Origin: an uncultured Collinsella sp.
GTDB taxonomy: Bacteria; Actinomycetota; Coriobacteriia; Coriobacteriales; Coriobacteriaceae
Length of the DNA stretch: 33,003 nucleotides
Assembly (NCBI GenBank): GCA_958447445.1
Contig: CAUDAE010000006.1
Location: forward strand, 1 to 33,003
Reading direction: 5' to 3'
In this document: piece by piece, positions 1 to 7,228 of the stretch
How positions within the stretch are numbered: position 1 is the first letter of the stretch
How the letters are laid out: every line of letters begins with the position of its first letter
Notes under the pieces: generated by a model
Database searches by the model: none
What the model was told of the DNA's origin: nothing
Seen by the model: only the letters and a program-made list of their open reading frames with translations
Translations under genes and position numbers: made by a program

Positions 1-99
1 CGGGCTCCGGTGTCGGCTCGGGCTCCGGTGTCGGCTCGGGCTCCGGTGTCGGCTCGGGCTCCGGTGTCGGCTCCGGCTCCGGTGTCGGCTCCGGCTCCT
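1..99 (-). repeat. 18-bp tandem repeat encoding PEPEPT
   Basis: Five tandem copies of an 18-bp unit (cgggctccggtgtcggct on the plus strand, with one c/g change in the rightmost copies), in frame within the surface protein gene. Each unit encodes Pro-Glu-Pro-Glu-Pro-Thr. The array runs off the window edge, so its full copy number is unknown. Near-identical units make length change by slippage likely. Confidence 0.9.
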
Positions 100-1447
100 G
101 TCCGTCTCCAAAATCAATCACTACATCATGGGCGACCTCGGCAGAACCGACGATATCCGTAATAGCAGACGAACCGGCAACACCGACGACCTGCCCGTTC
201 TGGGAGCTCGGCCATTTCCCCGTATCAACAACCTTTTTCACATCGCGCACGGCACCATCCGTCGGAGTCGTAATCATCGCGCGCCCGTGCAAATTGTTCA
301 CGCTCAAATCAATCCTCGCGGCACGGAACAGCGTCGCAGTCGCGTCGTTGCAGTTGATCGCATAGATTCCCGCAGTCGCGCCCGAAGCCTCAATCTTCGA
401 TTTGCGAATCTTGATACGAGGCGTTTCCGACCCGGTGTTTGCCTCTGCCATGATTCCAAAACTTTGATTGCGGACGGCATCGATGCCGTTTGCAGAAGAC
501 AGGCTTCGAGACGTAAGATTCGACTCCTCGACAAGCATCCACACCGCACCGCTTTGCGAACGCGCGCTGATGCCCGCCGAGAGCGAAGCCGCACTGCCGG
601 CGGAAAGCGCGACATCGGCTCCGTTGACGATTTTCATGAGGGTATTCTTTTTGATACCGACCGTATTGATGCACACAGAAACCTGCCAGGCATCGGCTGT
701 CTTGATCGACAGGTTGGCGGCATCGATCGTGACGTCGCCCCCGTGCACGGAGACATAATCCGGTTCTTCCTGCTCGCTTTCCTGAGCAGCGTGTCTACTG
801 GGAAGGTTATCGGCAAAGATACCGTAGGTGCCCACCGTTGGACGCCAAGATCCTTCCGCCGATTTTGCCTCGATTTTGACATCGGCGCCCTTATCGATCG
901 TCACGCTGCCGGCCGTCGCGCGAATGCCCGTCGCACTGTTCACTGCGCCCGAAGCCGTCACGTTGACGTTGGCGCCGCTGATGGTCACATCGCCACCCGC
1001 ATTGCCGTCGCCTTCCGCCGCAATCACATCGGTCTGAGCCGTCGCATTAAGGGTGCCATCGCCGGTAATGGCAAGGTTGCCGTTCTTGACAGCAATGGCG
1101 CTCTGCCCGGCGTCGGCCGTGACGGTGTTGGTGCCCGTCACGCCGATGGTGAGGTTACCCTTGGCGCCGATGGAGCCGCCGTCGTAGCCGTTGAGCTTCA
1201 TGTCGTTAGCGCCATCCCAGGACCAGGTTCCTGCCTCGTCGCCGGCAGCGGTGCCCGCGTCGTACTGCGTGCCGCCCACGCTGACCCACTCGGCGGCGAG
1301 CGCCACGCTCGGCAGCAGCAGCTGGCCGACCATGAGCGCGCAAGCCCCCGCACAGGCGAGCTTGGCGCCCACGCGACGCCACGTTCCGTGAGAGAGCGCG
1401 CACGCGCGGCCGTGGTCGATTGGGTTGTCATGGATTTGCTTTCGCAT
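1..1447 (-). CDS. Secreted surface protein, carbohydrate-binding-like, C-terminus beyond window
   Basis: Partial gene open at the left window edge; 482 codons are visible. The ATG at 1447 follows an AAGGAGG ribosome site (1453-1459). Residues ~24-52 form a signal peptide (basic start, hydrophobic core, LPSVALAA cleavage region). Residues ~75-101 carry a W-x-W...L-x-G-Y-x-G-x-x-I...L-x-I pattern common in secreted beta-helix or carbohydrate-binding-domain proteins. The middle is rich in short Val/Ile/Asp/Gly strands (VTISGANVNVTASG and similar), as in stacked beta-helices. From residue ~449 it becomes a PEPEPT repeat, a typical wall-spanning stalk. A C-terminal sorting signal would lie outside the window. 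It diverges from the LuxR-type gene at 1662, a possible regulator. The secreted nature is well supported; the ligand is unknown. Confidence 0.82.
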   Translation of the reverse strand, partial: MRKQIHDNPIDHGRACALSHGTWRRVGAKLACAGACALMVGQLLLPSVALAAEWVSVGGTQYDAGTAAGDEAGTWSWDGANDMKLNGYDGGSIGAKGNLTIGVTGTNTVTADAGQSAIAVKNGNLAITGDGTLNATAQTDVIAAEGDGNAGGDVTISGANVNVTASGAVNSATGIRATAGSVTIDKGADVKIEAKSAEGSWRPTVGTYGIFADNLPSRHAAQESEQEEPDYVSVHGGDVTIDAANLSIKTADAWQVSVCINTVGIKKNTLMKIVNGADVALSAGSAASLSAGISARSQSGAVWMLVEESNLTSRSLSSANGIDAVRNQSFGIMAEANTGSETPRIKIRKSKIEASGATAGIYAINCNDATATLFRAARIDLSVNNLHGRAMITTPTDGAVRDVKKVVDTGKWPSSQNGQVVGVAGSSAITDIVGSAEVAHDVVIDFGDGQEPEPTPEPEPTPEPEPTPEPEPTPEPEPTPEP

Positions 1448-1661
1448 GTGAGCCTCCTTGTCGTAAGGGGTGCTTCTATAACACCATGTTACGGGAAGAT
1501 ATCCGGATCCCGGGGCACAAATTCTCATGTGGCGCACCTGCCAGCGCAAAAGGCAACGAGCACGCTATTGCCAAGCGCGCCCCGCCCCCCGAAAGGCCCA
1601 CCCCCTACCGTCATGGTCTACAATCGAGGACACGATTATTCGTCCACCCGAAGGACCGTTC

Positions 1662-3065
1662 TTGAACCTGAGTAAGCCTAAAATCAACGCGCTTTTGGCA
1701 CTCGCACTGTTTACCTTCGCCTTCCTTGCTGCCGAGTTTCGCTTCGGTATCAATATCGGGCTACTCGCCGGCGCCGAACGCGTTGTGATCGCACAGGGCT
1801 TTATTCTGGGCGCGAGTGTACTCGGCTTTATCGGATACGCGCCGCTGCTCGGGCTCGCACAGCGCGAAGGCCACTCACTGGCAGCCGCCAACGCCGCCGT
1901 CCCTATCGTCATCGTGGGCCTGACCCAAATTCAGTTCCCTACGACCCCGCTTGTGCTCGAGATTCTGGGCTGCGTGGCATTCTTTGGGCTCGGTCTGCTG
2001 GGTGCCGCTGCTCACCACGCCTTTTCGTTGGCATTCCAGGATGACCCCAAACTCGCCGCCGGCGCGGGAGCGGCCTATGCCGCGGGCATCCTGATGCAGT
2101 TCGCCGTCAACCTGCTCAATTGCGGCGGTATCGCAGAGCTTATCGTTCTCGGCACAGCGACGATCGCCATCTCTGCCCTCAGCGCTGTTCCTCAAAACAC
2201 AGACACAGCCGCGAACCCCGCCATCAATCCCTTTGTTGAGCCCTCTCACGCCCTCGCCAAGCAGGCGTGTTGGAGCATCGCGCTGGTCATGATTCTTGCC
2301 TGCTTGTTCTCGACCCTCGACAACGTGGTCACACTCTCCAACGCCCACGGCACCATTGCCGTGCAGACCTGGCCGCGCCTCTTTTTGGCAGCAAGCGGCC
2401 TTGCCGCCGGTCTTATCTTTGATCTTGCCGAGCGCCGCTACATGGGACTTGTCATGCTCGGCATCGCCGTGCTCTCGACCATTTCCATCCTGGCCGTGGA
2501 GGCCGGCGCCGATCCCAACCTGGGCCTTGTCGTCTTTTACCTGAGCTCGGGCTTTTTCGTCACGTTCTTTACCGCCACCTTTACACAGCTGGCACCGCGC
2601 ATGCATGCGCCCGCCCTTTGGGCCGGCATGGGCCGCGCCGCCAACAATGCATGCGCATTCACTACATCGGGCATCTCGCTTGCCCTCGTGACCTCGGGCA
2701 ACGTTGCCCTCATCATGATCGGTGCGCTCGTTTTGCTCGTCGCCGCCTGTGCGGCATTCGTGGCGGCCGGCTTGTTCCGCCTGCCCCAAACCGAGCAGGA
2801 GCGCAAACATCAACAGCTTGCCGAGGAAGCGCTCGCCGCGCCCACCGTCGAGGAGCAGCGCCAGACCTTCATCGCCAACCACGCTCTCACCCCGCGCGAA
2901 GTCGACGTACTCATAGCCGTGACCCAGGATGAACGCCCGCTCAAGCAGGTCGCCGAGGAGCTTGGAATCTCGATGCGCATGGTGCAGCGCCACTTGAGCT
3001 CCATCTACCAAAAGACCGACACGCAAACGCGCGCCGGTCTAACCAAGGCCTTCCCCTCGGCCTAA
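1662..3065 (+). CDS. Membrane-bound LuxR-family transcriptional regulator
   Basis: About 467 residues from a TTG start at 1662, chosen because AAGGA (1651-1655) precedes it and the first hydrophobic helix starts just after; an upstream in-frame ATG at 1527 would add 45 non-membrane residues. Residues ~10-390 form about twelve hydrophobic helices, resembling an MFS-like membrane domain. The last ~60 residues are a LuxR-type helix-turn-helix (LTPREVDVLIAV...KQVAEELGISMRMVQRHLSSIYQKT). This architecture is known as a large family in Coriobacteriia such as Eggerthella and Collinsella, thought to sense small molecules at the membrane; ligands are mostly unknown. It is divergent from the surface protein gene, which it may control (inference). 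A TACAAT hexamer at 1618-1623 could be its -10 box. Confidence 0.85.
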   Translation: MNLSKPKINALLALALFTFAFLAAEFRFGINIGLLAGAERVVIAQGFILGASVLGFIGYAPLLGLAQREGHSLAAANAAVPIVIVGLTQIQFPTTPLVLEILGCVAFFGLGLLGAAAHHAFSLAFQDDPKLAAGAGAAYAAGILMQFAVNLLNCGGIAELIVLGTATIAISALSAVPQNTDTAANPAINPFVEPSHALAKQACWSIALVMILACLFSTLDNVVTLSNAHGTIAVQTWPRLFLAASGLAAGLIFDLAERRYMGLVMLGIAVLSTISILAVEAGADPNLGLVVFYLSSGFFVTFFTATFTQLAPRMHAPALWAGMGRAANNACAFTTSGISLALVTSGNVALIMIGALVLLVAACAAFVAAGLFRLPQTEQERKHQQLAEEALAAPTVEEQRQTFIANHALTPREVDVLIAVTQDERPLKQVAEELGISMRMVQRHLSSIYQKTDTQTRAGLTKAFPSA

Positions 3066-3069
3066 AACA

Positions 3070-3110
3070 AAAACCACCACAAAGGTGCCTGTCCCCTTTA
3101 TGGTGGTTTT
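3070..3110. terminator. Bidirectional terminator hairpin carrying a GGGGACAGG motif
   Basis: AAAACCACCA (3070-3079) pairs with TGGTGGTTTT (3101-3110), and AAAGG pairs with CCTTT inside. Read on the minus strand, the stem is followed by TTTTTGTTTT, a good intrinsic terminator for the cytidylate-kinase-like gene; it also sits right after the plus-strand regulator. The loop region reads GGGGACAGGCACC on the minus strand, linking it to the dispersed GGGAC repeat family. Confidence 0.75.
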
Positions 3111-3116
3111 GGTCGG

Positions 3117-3740
3117 TTAGTCTTCGAGCTGCGCCACCTTGTAGTGGTAGGCGGCGGCAATAACGTCTTTGCAACCCTCGCGGCCCAGCTTGGCGCGGTT
3201 GACGACGATGTCTTTACCGCTCGTCATCTTCCACTTTCCGGCACTGTAGCGCTTATAGAACGCCTCGCGCGCCTTCTGCTGCTGCTTGACCAGCTTGGCG
3301 CCCTTCTTTTTGTTGAGGCCGCGCTTCTTGCGCACGATCTCGACGCGGTCCTCAAAGGGCGCAGTCACCAGCACGGCGATGTGGTTGGGGTTGTTGCGCA
3401 GCAGATAATCGGACAGACGGCCTTCGATAATGCAGCTCTCGGTCTCACCCAGATCCAAAATCACCTGGCTCATCTTTTGGAACAACTTATCCGAGTACGA
3501 ACGTGCATCGTAGCGGTCGGGCAGAAACGCCATGTTCTCCACGGCCAGACGCTCGTCGTAGGCGGCCATCTTGTCGAGCGACTCGCCCGCGCGCAGCGAC
3601 GCACGTACCAGCAGCTCGTTATCGTACAGCGGAATCCCCAACTCGTCGGCAAGCATGCGGCCAATCTCGTGGCCCTCGGCGCCAAAGTCGCGCGCGATGG
3701 TAATGACCACAGGATTCTTCTTATTCTCCAGATCGCTCAT
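3117..3740 (-). CDS. Cytidylate kinase-like family protein
   Basis: 207 residues from ATG 3740 (AAAGGA ribosome site just upstream). The reading frame extends 15 codons further upstream, but only through the hairpin at 3758-3786. The N-terminus VVITIARDFGAEGHEIGRML is the nucleotide-binding loop typical of the cytidylate-kinase-like Pfam family, with Gly-Ala-Glu-Gly replacing a classical Gly-x-x-x-x-Gly-Lys-Ser loop. Later landmarks are IIEGRLSDYLL (~residue 97), VTAPFEDRVEIVRKKRGL, and a basic stretch followed by FYKRYSAGKW. Members are common in Firmicutes and Actinobacteria; most have no tested substrate, so nucleoside-phosphate kinase activity is only a family-based guess. It lies downstream of the amino-acid ABC operon, separated by a repeat-type hairpin. 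Confidence 0.8.
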   Translation of the reverse strand: MSDLENKKNPVVITIARDFGAEGHEIGRMLADELGIPLYDNELLVRASLRAGESLDKMAAYDERLAVENMAFLPDRYDARSYSDKLFQKMSQVILDLGETESCIIEGRLSDYLLRNNPNHIAVLVTAPFEDRVEIVRKKRGLNKKKGAKLVKQQQKAREAFYKRYSAGKWKMTSGKDIVVNRAKLGREGCKDVIAAAYHYKVAQLED

Positions 3741-3757
3741 CGCGATTCCTTTCTCTA

Positions 3758-3786
3758 TGTGACAAAGGGGCTGTCCCTTTGCCACA
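3758..3786. repeat. Palindrome with GGGACAG motif between permease and kinase genes
   Basis: TGTG-a-CAAAGGG pairs with CCCTTTG-c-CACA around a short gctgt loop. It fills most of the 48-bp gap between the distal permease stop and the kinase-like start. No T-run follows on the minus strand, so it is a weak terminator or a processing site rather than a strong stop. Its minus-strand reading contains GGGACAGCCCC, a member of the local GGGAC repeat family. Confidence 0.7.
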
Positions 3787-3788
3787 TT

Positions 3789-4427
3789 CTACGCTGCCAC
3801 CATTCGCCTCTGATATGCGCGAACCAGCAGTGAGATACCAAAGTTGAGCACAAAGTACATCGCAAACACCAGGCCGTAGAGCATAAGCACCTGCGACAGG
3901 TCGATCGCATGGGCCATCACGACGTTTGCCGTGTACATGAGCTCGGCCACGTTAATGCCCGAAAGATACGAGCTGTCCTTGATGACAGTCGTGCACTGGC
4001 TAAACAGCGCCGGAATGATCGTCTTAAACGTCTGCGGCAGAATGATGTAGCGCATGGTGGCAAAGAAGCCAAAGCCCTGGCTCTGCGCCGCCTCAAACTG
4101 GCCGCGCGGAATCGAGTTGAGGCCGCCGCGCACAATCTCGGCCATAACAGCGCTGGTAAACAGCGTAAAGGCGATGGTCGAAATCACAATGTCCAAACCC
4201 TGCACCGTAAAGTAGATAAACAGGATCCACAGCAGGTTCGGCGTGCAACGGAACAGCTCGATATAGGCACTCACCAAAATACGGAACGGGCGGGGCGCAT
4301 AGCTTTTAACAAGCGCCAGCACCGTGCCAAAGATGAGCGAGAAAAAAATCGACAGCGCCGAGATCTCGATTGTCTTAACAAAGCCGCCCCAAATGTAGAG
4401 CAGGTTGGTCGCGTTGAAGATTTCCAT
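3789..4427 (-). CDS. Polar amino-acid ABC transporter permease (second)
   Basis: 212 residues, ATG at 4427, three bases after the stop of the upstream permease. It is a HisM/GlnP-type inner-membrane permease with about five helices. The cytoplasmic coupling loop VRGGLNSIPRGQFEAAQSQGF (residues ~100-120) contains the EAA-type signature (R-G-Q-x-E-A-A-x-S-x-G) that docks on the ATPase. It should form a heterodimer with the neighbouring permease and import a polar amino acid or glutamine/glutamate-like substrate. Adjacent stop and start codons indicate translational coupling. The substrate cannot be read from the sequence. It is the last transporter gene of the operon. Confidence 0.9.
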   Translation of the reverse strand: MEIFNATNLLYIWGGFVKTIEISALSIFFSLIFGTVLALVKSYAPRPFRILVSAYIELFRCTPNLLWILFIYFTVQGLDIVISTIAFTLFTSAVMAEIVRGGLNSIPRGQFEAAQSQGFGFFATMRYIILPQTFKTIIPALFSQCTTVIKDSSYLSGINVAELMYTANVVMAHAIDLSQVLMLYGLVFAMYFVLNFGISLLVRAYQRRMVAA

Positions 4428-4430
4428 GCG

Positions 4431-5177
4431 CTAGGCCTCCTCTACGTTGTCGAGCCCCAGCTCGGCCAGGCTCGCGCCGCGCGGACGCTCCTTGGAGCGG
4501 CGCTCGAGCCACTGCACCAGCATGGCGAGCGGAAAGCAGATGATGAAGTACATAAGGCAGCAGACGATGTATCCCTGCAGGTAACCGTACAGACTCACAA
4601 AGTTGTCGGAACGGTACATAAGGTCGCCGCCGGCCACAAGCGCGAGCACCGACGTGTTCTTGACCAAGTTGAGCGCCTGGTTACACAGCGGCGGCAGAAT
4701 GATCTTGAACGTCTGGGGCAGCACGATGTACCAGTAGGCCTGCGCACGAGTGAAGCCCTGGCTCTGGGCCGCCTCCATCTGACCGCGCGGAACCGCCTCG
4801 ATACCGGTGCGGATGACCTCCGAAATGTAGGCCGCGTGATACAGGCCCACACCCAAGAAGCCCAGCACGAACGGCGCGATGCGCACCGGCTGGTCGGCAC
4901 CGGTTATGGCCTGCAAAAACTGCGGACCGGCCATGTACATAAAGAGCACCTGCACGGGCAACGGGGTGTTCTGGTAAAACTCCACGTACACGCGGCTTAT
5001 GGCGCGCAGCACGCGCGAGCGAGTGGTAGAGAACACGCCCAGCAGCGTGCCCAGCACCAGCGACAGCAGCAGGCCGGCAACGACCACCTGCAGCGTCACG
5101 CCAAAGCCCTCCCAAAAGGGCCCCATATTTTGAAATGTCGTCGACCAACGGTCGGCGTCAAATAATCCTTCGAGCAT
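4431..5177 (-). CDS. Polar amino-acid ABC transporter permease (first)
   Basis: 248 residues from ATG 5177, preceded by AAGGAAGGA; an 11-codon upstream extension has no ribosome site. A HisM/GlnP-type permease: hydrophobic helices from residue ~20, a short periplasmic segment (QNTPLPVQVLFMY), then the EAA loop PRGQMEAAQSQGFTRAQAYW. Its C-terminal tail (ERRSKERPRGASLAELGLDNVEEA) is hydrophilic and cytoplasmic. The context is binding protein upstream and second permease downstream with a 3-bp gap, so it is one half of the membrane channel of the amino-acid importer. Confidence 0.9.
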   Translation of the reverse strand: MLEGLFDADRWSTTFQNMGPFWEGFGVTLQVVVAGLLLSLVLGTLLGVFSTTRSRVLRAISRVYVEFYQNTPLPVQVLFMYMAGPQFLQAITGADQPVRIAPFVLGFLGVGLYHAAYISEVIRTGIEAVPRGQMEAAQSQGFTRAQAYWYIVLPQTFKIILPPLCNQALNLVKNTSVLALVAGGDLMYRSDNFVSLYGYLQGYIVCCLMYFIICFPLAMLVQWLERRSKERPRGASLAELGLDNVEEA

Positions 5178-5202
5178 TTGATTCCTTCCTTGGACGATGC
5201 GC

Positions 5203-6078
5203 CTATACAAGACCCCAGGTCTTGACCTCTTGGTCGAGCCAGCCGTCGGCCAGGCGATCGCAAATCACCTGATCGACCACAGCCGAAAGGTCGCAGCCCT
5301 TCTTGGTCGCCACGCCGTAGCCCTGCTCGCCAAACTTGACCTCGGGCTGCAGCAGCTCAACGGTCTCGTTCATGTAACCGGCCAGCGTGGAGCGGTCCAT
5401 GGCAAAGACGTCGATATTGCCGGCGTCGAGCGAACTCTTGATGATGGGATAGCCGCTAAAGGCCCTAAACTCGGGCTTGCAGCTAAAGCCGTTGTCCTTG
5501 ATCATCTGCTCGATCAGGCCCTGCGTGGTGGCACCCTGGCTCACGCCGATGACCTTGCCGTCCAGGTCCTCAATCGAGGTAAAGCCCGAACGCTTCTTGA
5601 CCATAAGTCCCACGTAGTCGGTGCGGTACGGCGTCGAGAAATCCCAACTCTTCTTGCGCTCGTCGGTGATGGTGTAGGTCGCCGCGACCACGTCGAGTTG
5701 GCCGTTATCGATCAGCGGGCCGCGCGTCTTGGGCGTCACGTCGGTAAACTCGACAAGCTCCTGGGCGCGGGCCTCCTTGTAGCTCACGCCAAAGACGGCA
5801 GCGGCGATCTGGTAGCACAAATCGACTTCCATGCCCTCAAAGCGGCCCTTGGCGGTGTCGTAGTAACCGTAGCCGGGAACGTCCTTCTTAACGCCGGCAT
5901 TCAGATGGCCGCGCGACTTGATGGCCGCCAGCTTGGACCCCTTGTCGGAACCCTCGCTGCTGGTGGAGTTGCCGCAACCGGCAAGCGCGGTCCCCGTCAG
6001 CGCAAGCATGCCGGCGCCAGCCAGCTGCAAAAAGTGACGGCGCGACACGGCCGCCCTCGTCATATCCGTCATGTCCAT
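5203..6078 (-). CDS. Amino-acid ABC transporter substrate-binding lipoprotein
   Basis: About 291 residues. GTG 6081, ATG 6078 and two further ATGs lie in frame; ATG 6078 is chosen, 8 bp after the ATPase stop, without certainty. The N-terminus has a twin-arginine-like SRRHFLQLAGAG followed by a hydrophobic stretch and the lipobox LAGC (Cys ~35), so it is probably a Tat-exported lipoprotein. The rest is a type 3 solute-binding fold of the glutamine/glutamate/cystine kind: GHLNAGVKKDVPGYGYY, GMEVDLCYQIAAAVFG, DVVAATYTITDERKKSWDFS, IGVSQGATTQ. It delivers substrate to the two permeases encoded downstream. The exact amino acid is not determinable here. Confidence 0.9.
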   Translation of the reverse strand: MDMTDMTRAAVSRRHFLQLAGAGMLALTGTALAGCGNSTSSEGSDKGSKLAAIKSRGHLNAGVKKDVPGYGYYDTAKGRFEGMEVDLCYQIAAAVFGVSYKEARAQELVEFTDVTPKTRGPLIDNGQLDVVAATYTITDERKKSWDFSTPYRTDYVGLMVKKRSGFTSIEDLDGKVIGVSQGATTQGLIEQMIKDNGFSCKPEFRAFSGYPIIKSSLDAGNIDVFAMDRSTLAGYMNETVELLQPEVKFGEQGYGVATKKGCDLSAVVDQVICDRLADGWLDQEVKTWGLV

Positions 6079-6086
6079 CACCGCGC

Positions 6087-6818
6087 CTAGTGCAGAATCT
6101 TGGACAGGAACTCGCGGCAGCGCGGGTTCTCGGGGTTATCGAAGAAGTGCTCAGGCGTGCCCTCCTCCAGAATGCGGCCGTCCTCCATAAAGATGACGCG
6201 GTCGGCCACCTGGCGCGCAAAGCCCATCTCGTGCGTCACGCAGATCATGGTGATGTCCTCCTGCGCGAGCTCAATCATAACGTCCAGAACCTCCTGGACC
6301 ATCTCGGGGTCGAGCGCCGAGGTCGGCTCGTCAAACAGGATGATGGGCTGCTTGGTGCACAGGGCACGGGCGATGGCGATGCGCTGCTGCTGACCACCCG
6401 AGAGATTCTGCGGATACTCGCCGGCCTTATGCGCCATGCCGACGCGCTTGAGCGCGGCGATGGCGATCTCGGTCGCCTCCTCTTTGCTCTTCTTTTGCAG
6501 CTTGATGGGCGCGAGCGTCAGGTTGCCCAGCACCGTCATGTTGGGATACAGGTTGAACTGCTGAAACACCATGGAACTGTACTTGCGAGCCATCTCCAGA
6601 TGGTTCTTTTTGGTGAGCGGCGTACCGTCGATGACGACCTCGCCCGACGTGGGTTCCTCCAGATAATCGACGCAACGGATGAGCGTCGACTTACCCGAGC
6701 CGGAAGGCCCGATCATTACGAGCTTCTCGCCGCGCTTGACGGTGAGATTGATATCTTTGAGCACATGCAGGTCGCCAAAATACTTGTTGAGATGCTTGAT
6801 CTCGATCATGTCTGCCAT
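6087..6818 (-). CDS. Amino-acid ABC transporter ATP-binding protein
   Basis: 243 residues, ATG 6818 with AAGGGA upstream. Motifs are complete: Walker A GPSGSGKST (~37-45), Q-loop VFQQFNLYP, ABC signature LSGGQQQR, Walker B IILFDEPTSALD and switch histidine VTHEM. The length and the LNLYPNMTVL-like region match the GlnQ/HisP family that energises polar amino-acid uptake. It is the first gene of the operon; the binding protein and two permeases follow on the same strand. A TACAAT hexamer on the minus strand (6854-6859) is a possible -10 box for the operon, with no convincing -35. Confidence 0.93.
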   Translation of the reverse strand: MADMIEIKHLNKYFGDLHVLKDINLTVKRGEKLVMIGPSGSGKSTLIRCVDYLEEPTSGEVVIDGTPLTKKNHLEMARKYSSMVFQQFNLYPNMTVLGNLTLAPIKLQKKSKEEATEIAIAALKRVGMAHKAGEYPQNLSGGQQQRIAIARALCTKQPIILFDEPTSALDPEMVQEVLDVMIELAQEDITMICVTHEMGFARQVADRVIFMEDGRILEEGTPEHFFDNPENPRCREFLSKILH

Positions 6819-6923
6819 GAATGTCCCTTCCCTGCGTTTACACGAGTTGCACTATTGTACGGAAAGAACCACGTTTCCGCAGCCCACACTACATTCCCGT
6901 AAAGAACCCGCAACCTTTAACCC

Positions 6924-6992
6924 ACTCATTGGGGACAGACTTAAATGAGTACCCGCTCATTGAGCACTCATTTAAGCCTGTCCCCAATGAGT
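6924..6992. repeat. 69-nt near-perfect palindrome with paired GGGGACAG motifs
   Basis: ACTCATTGGGGACAG (6924-6938) pairs with CTGTCCCCAATGAGT (6978-6992), and after one mismatch CTTAAATGAGT (6940-6950) pairs with ACTCATTTAAG (6966-6976). GCTC/GAGC closes the tip. Each arm is itself a weaker palindrome (ACTCATT...AAATGAGT), so a cruciform is possible. On the minus strand the element begins GTACTCATTGGGGACAG, the same head seen in the palindromes at 9593, 15412 and 22438. Confidence 0.85.
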
Positions 6993-7008
6993 ACCCAGCC
7001 CAGAAAAA

Positions 7009-7037
7009 AGGGGCGCGACCACAATGGTCACGCCCCT
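7009..7037 (-). terminator. Intrinsic terminator downstream of the YqeY-like gene
   Basis: AGGGGCG and GACCA pair with TGGTC and CGCCCCT (one internal mismatch, loop caa), and a run of six A residues at 7003-7008 gives a T-run on the minus strand. Minus-strand transcripts arriving from the YqeY-like gene would end here, after crossing the RNA element at 7076-7224 in antisense. Confidence 0.75.
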
Positions 7038-7075
7038 CAAGACCCGAAAATAATACAACCGCCCTTGTTGAGCAT

Positions 7076-7224
7076 AAGTCAGCGAAAACCCGTACACGCG
7101 AGCAAGGTGACGTAAAATGAAAGGGTGCAGACCTTATGGTCGCGCCCTTGAAATTGAACGTCAGATTGCCGCGTGTACGGGTTTGCAGCGTCGAGCCGTT
7201 ACGCGGTTTGGTAAAACCGCGTAA
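7076..7224 (+). ncRNA. Candidate structured RNA element, copy A
   Basis: 149 nt. Order on the plus strand: box AAGTCAGCGAAA (7076-7087); stem P1 ACCCGTACACGCG (7088-7100) pairing perfectly with CGCGTGTACGGGT (7170-7182); CAA/TTG pairs and a GG/AG internal loop; P2 GACGT (7109-7113) with ACGTC (7158-7162); AAAA; P3 hairpin 7121-7149 with TTAT loop; ATTGA; box TTGCAGCGTCGAG (7183-7195); five variable bases; final hairpin P4 with arms ACGCGGTTT/AAACCGCGT and loop GGTA (7201-7222). Copy B at 25398-25545 has the same boxes and P4 but different, still complementary, P1, P2 and P3. Paired change supports RNA (or single-strand DNA) structure. No plus-strand gene follows; the YqeY-like gene converges on it. 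Direction and function are inferred. Confidence 0.7.
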
Positions 7225-7228
7225 CAAA

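Noticed and set aside
128..1675. A 515-codon plus-strand frame opposite the surface protein
   Set aside because: Arg/His-rich antisense translation. The minus strand has a signal peptide, ribosome site and in-frame repeats.
7076..7224. Integron attC site, T-box leader or retron RNA for the two-copy element
   Set aside because: No integrase or reverse transcriptase is near. The boxes do not match the attC core or the T-box antiterminator, and the copies are in unlike contexts. Known riboswitch cores (TPP, cobalamin, FMN, c-di-GMP) were compared by memory without a match.
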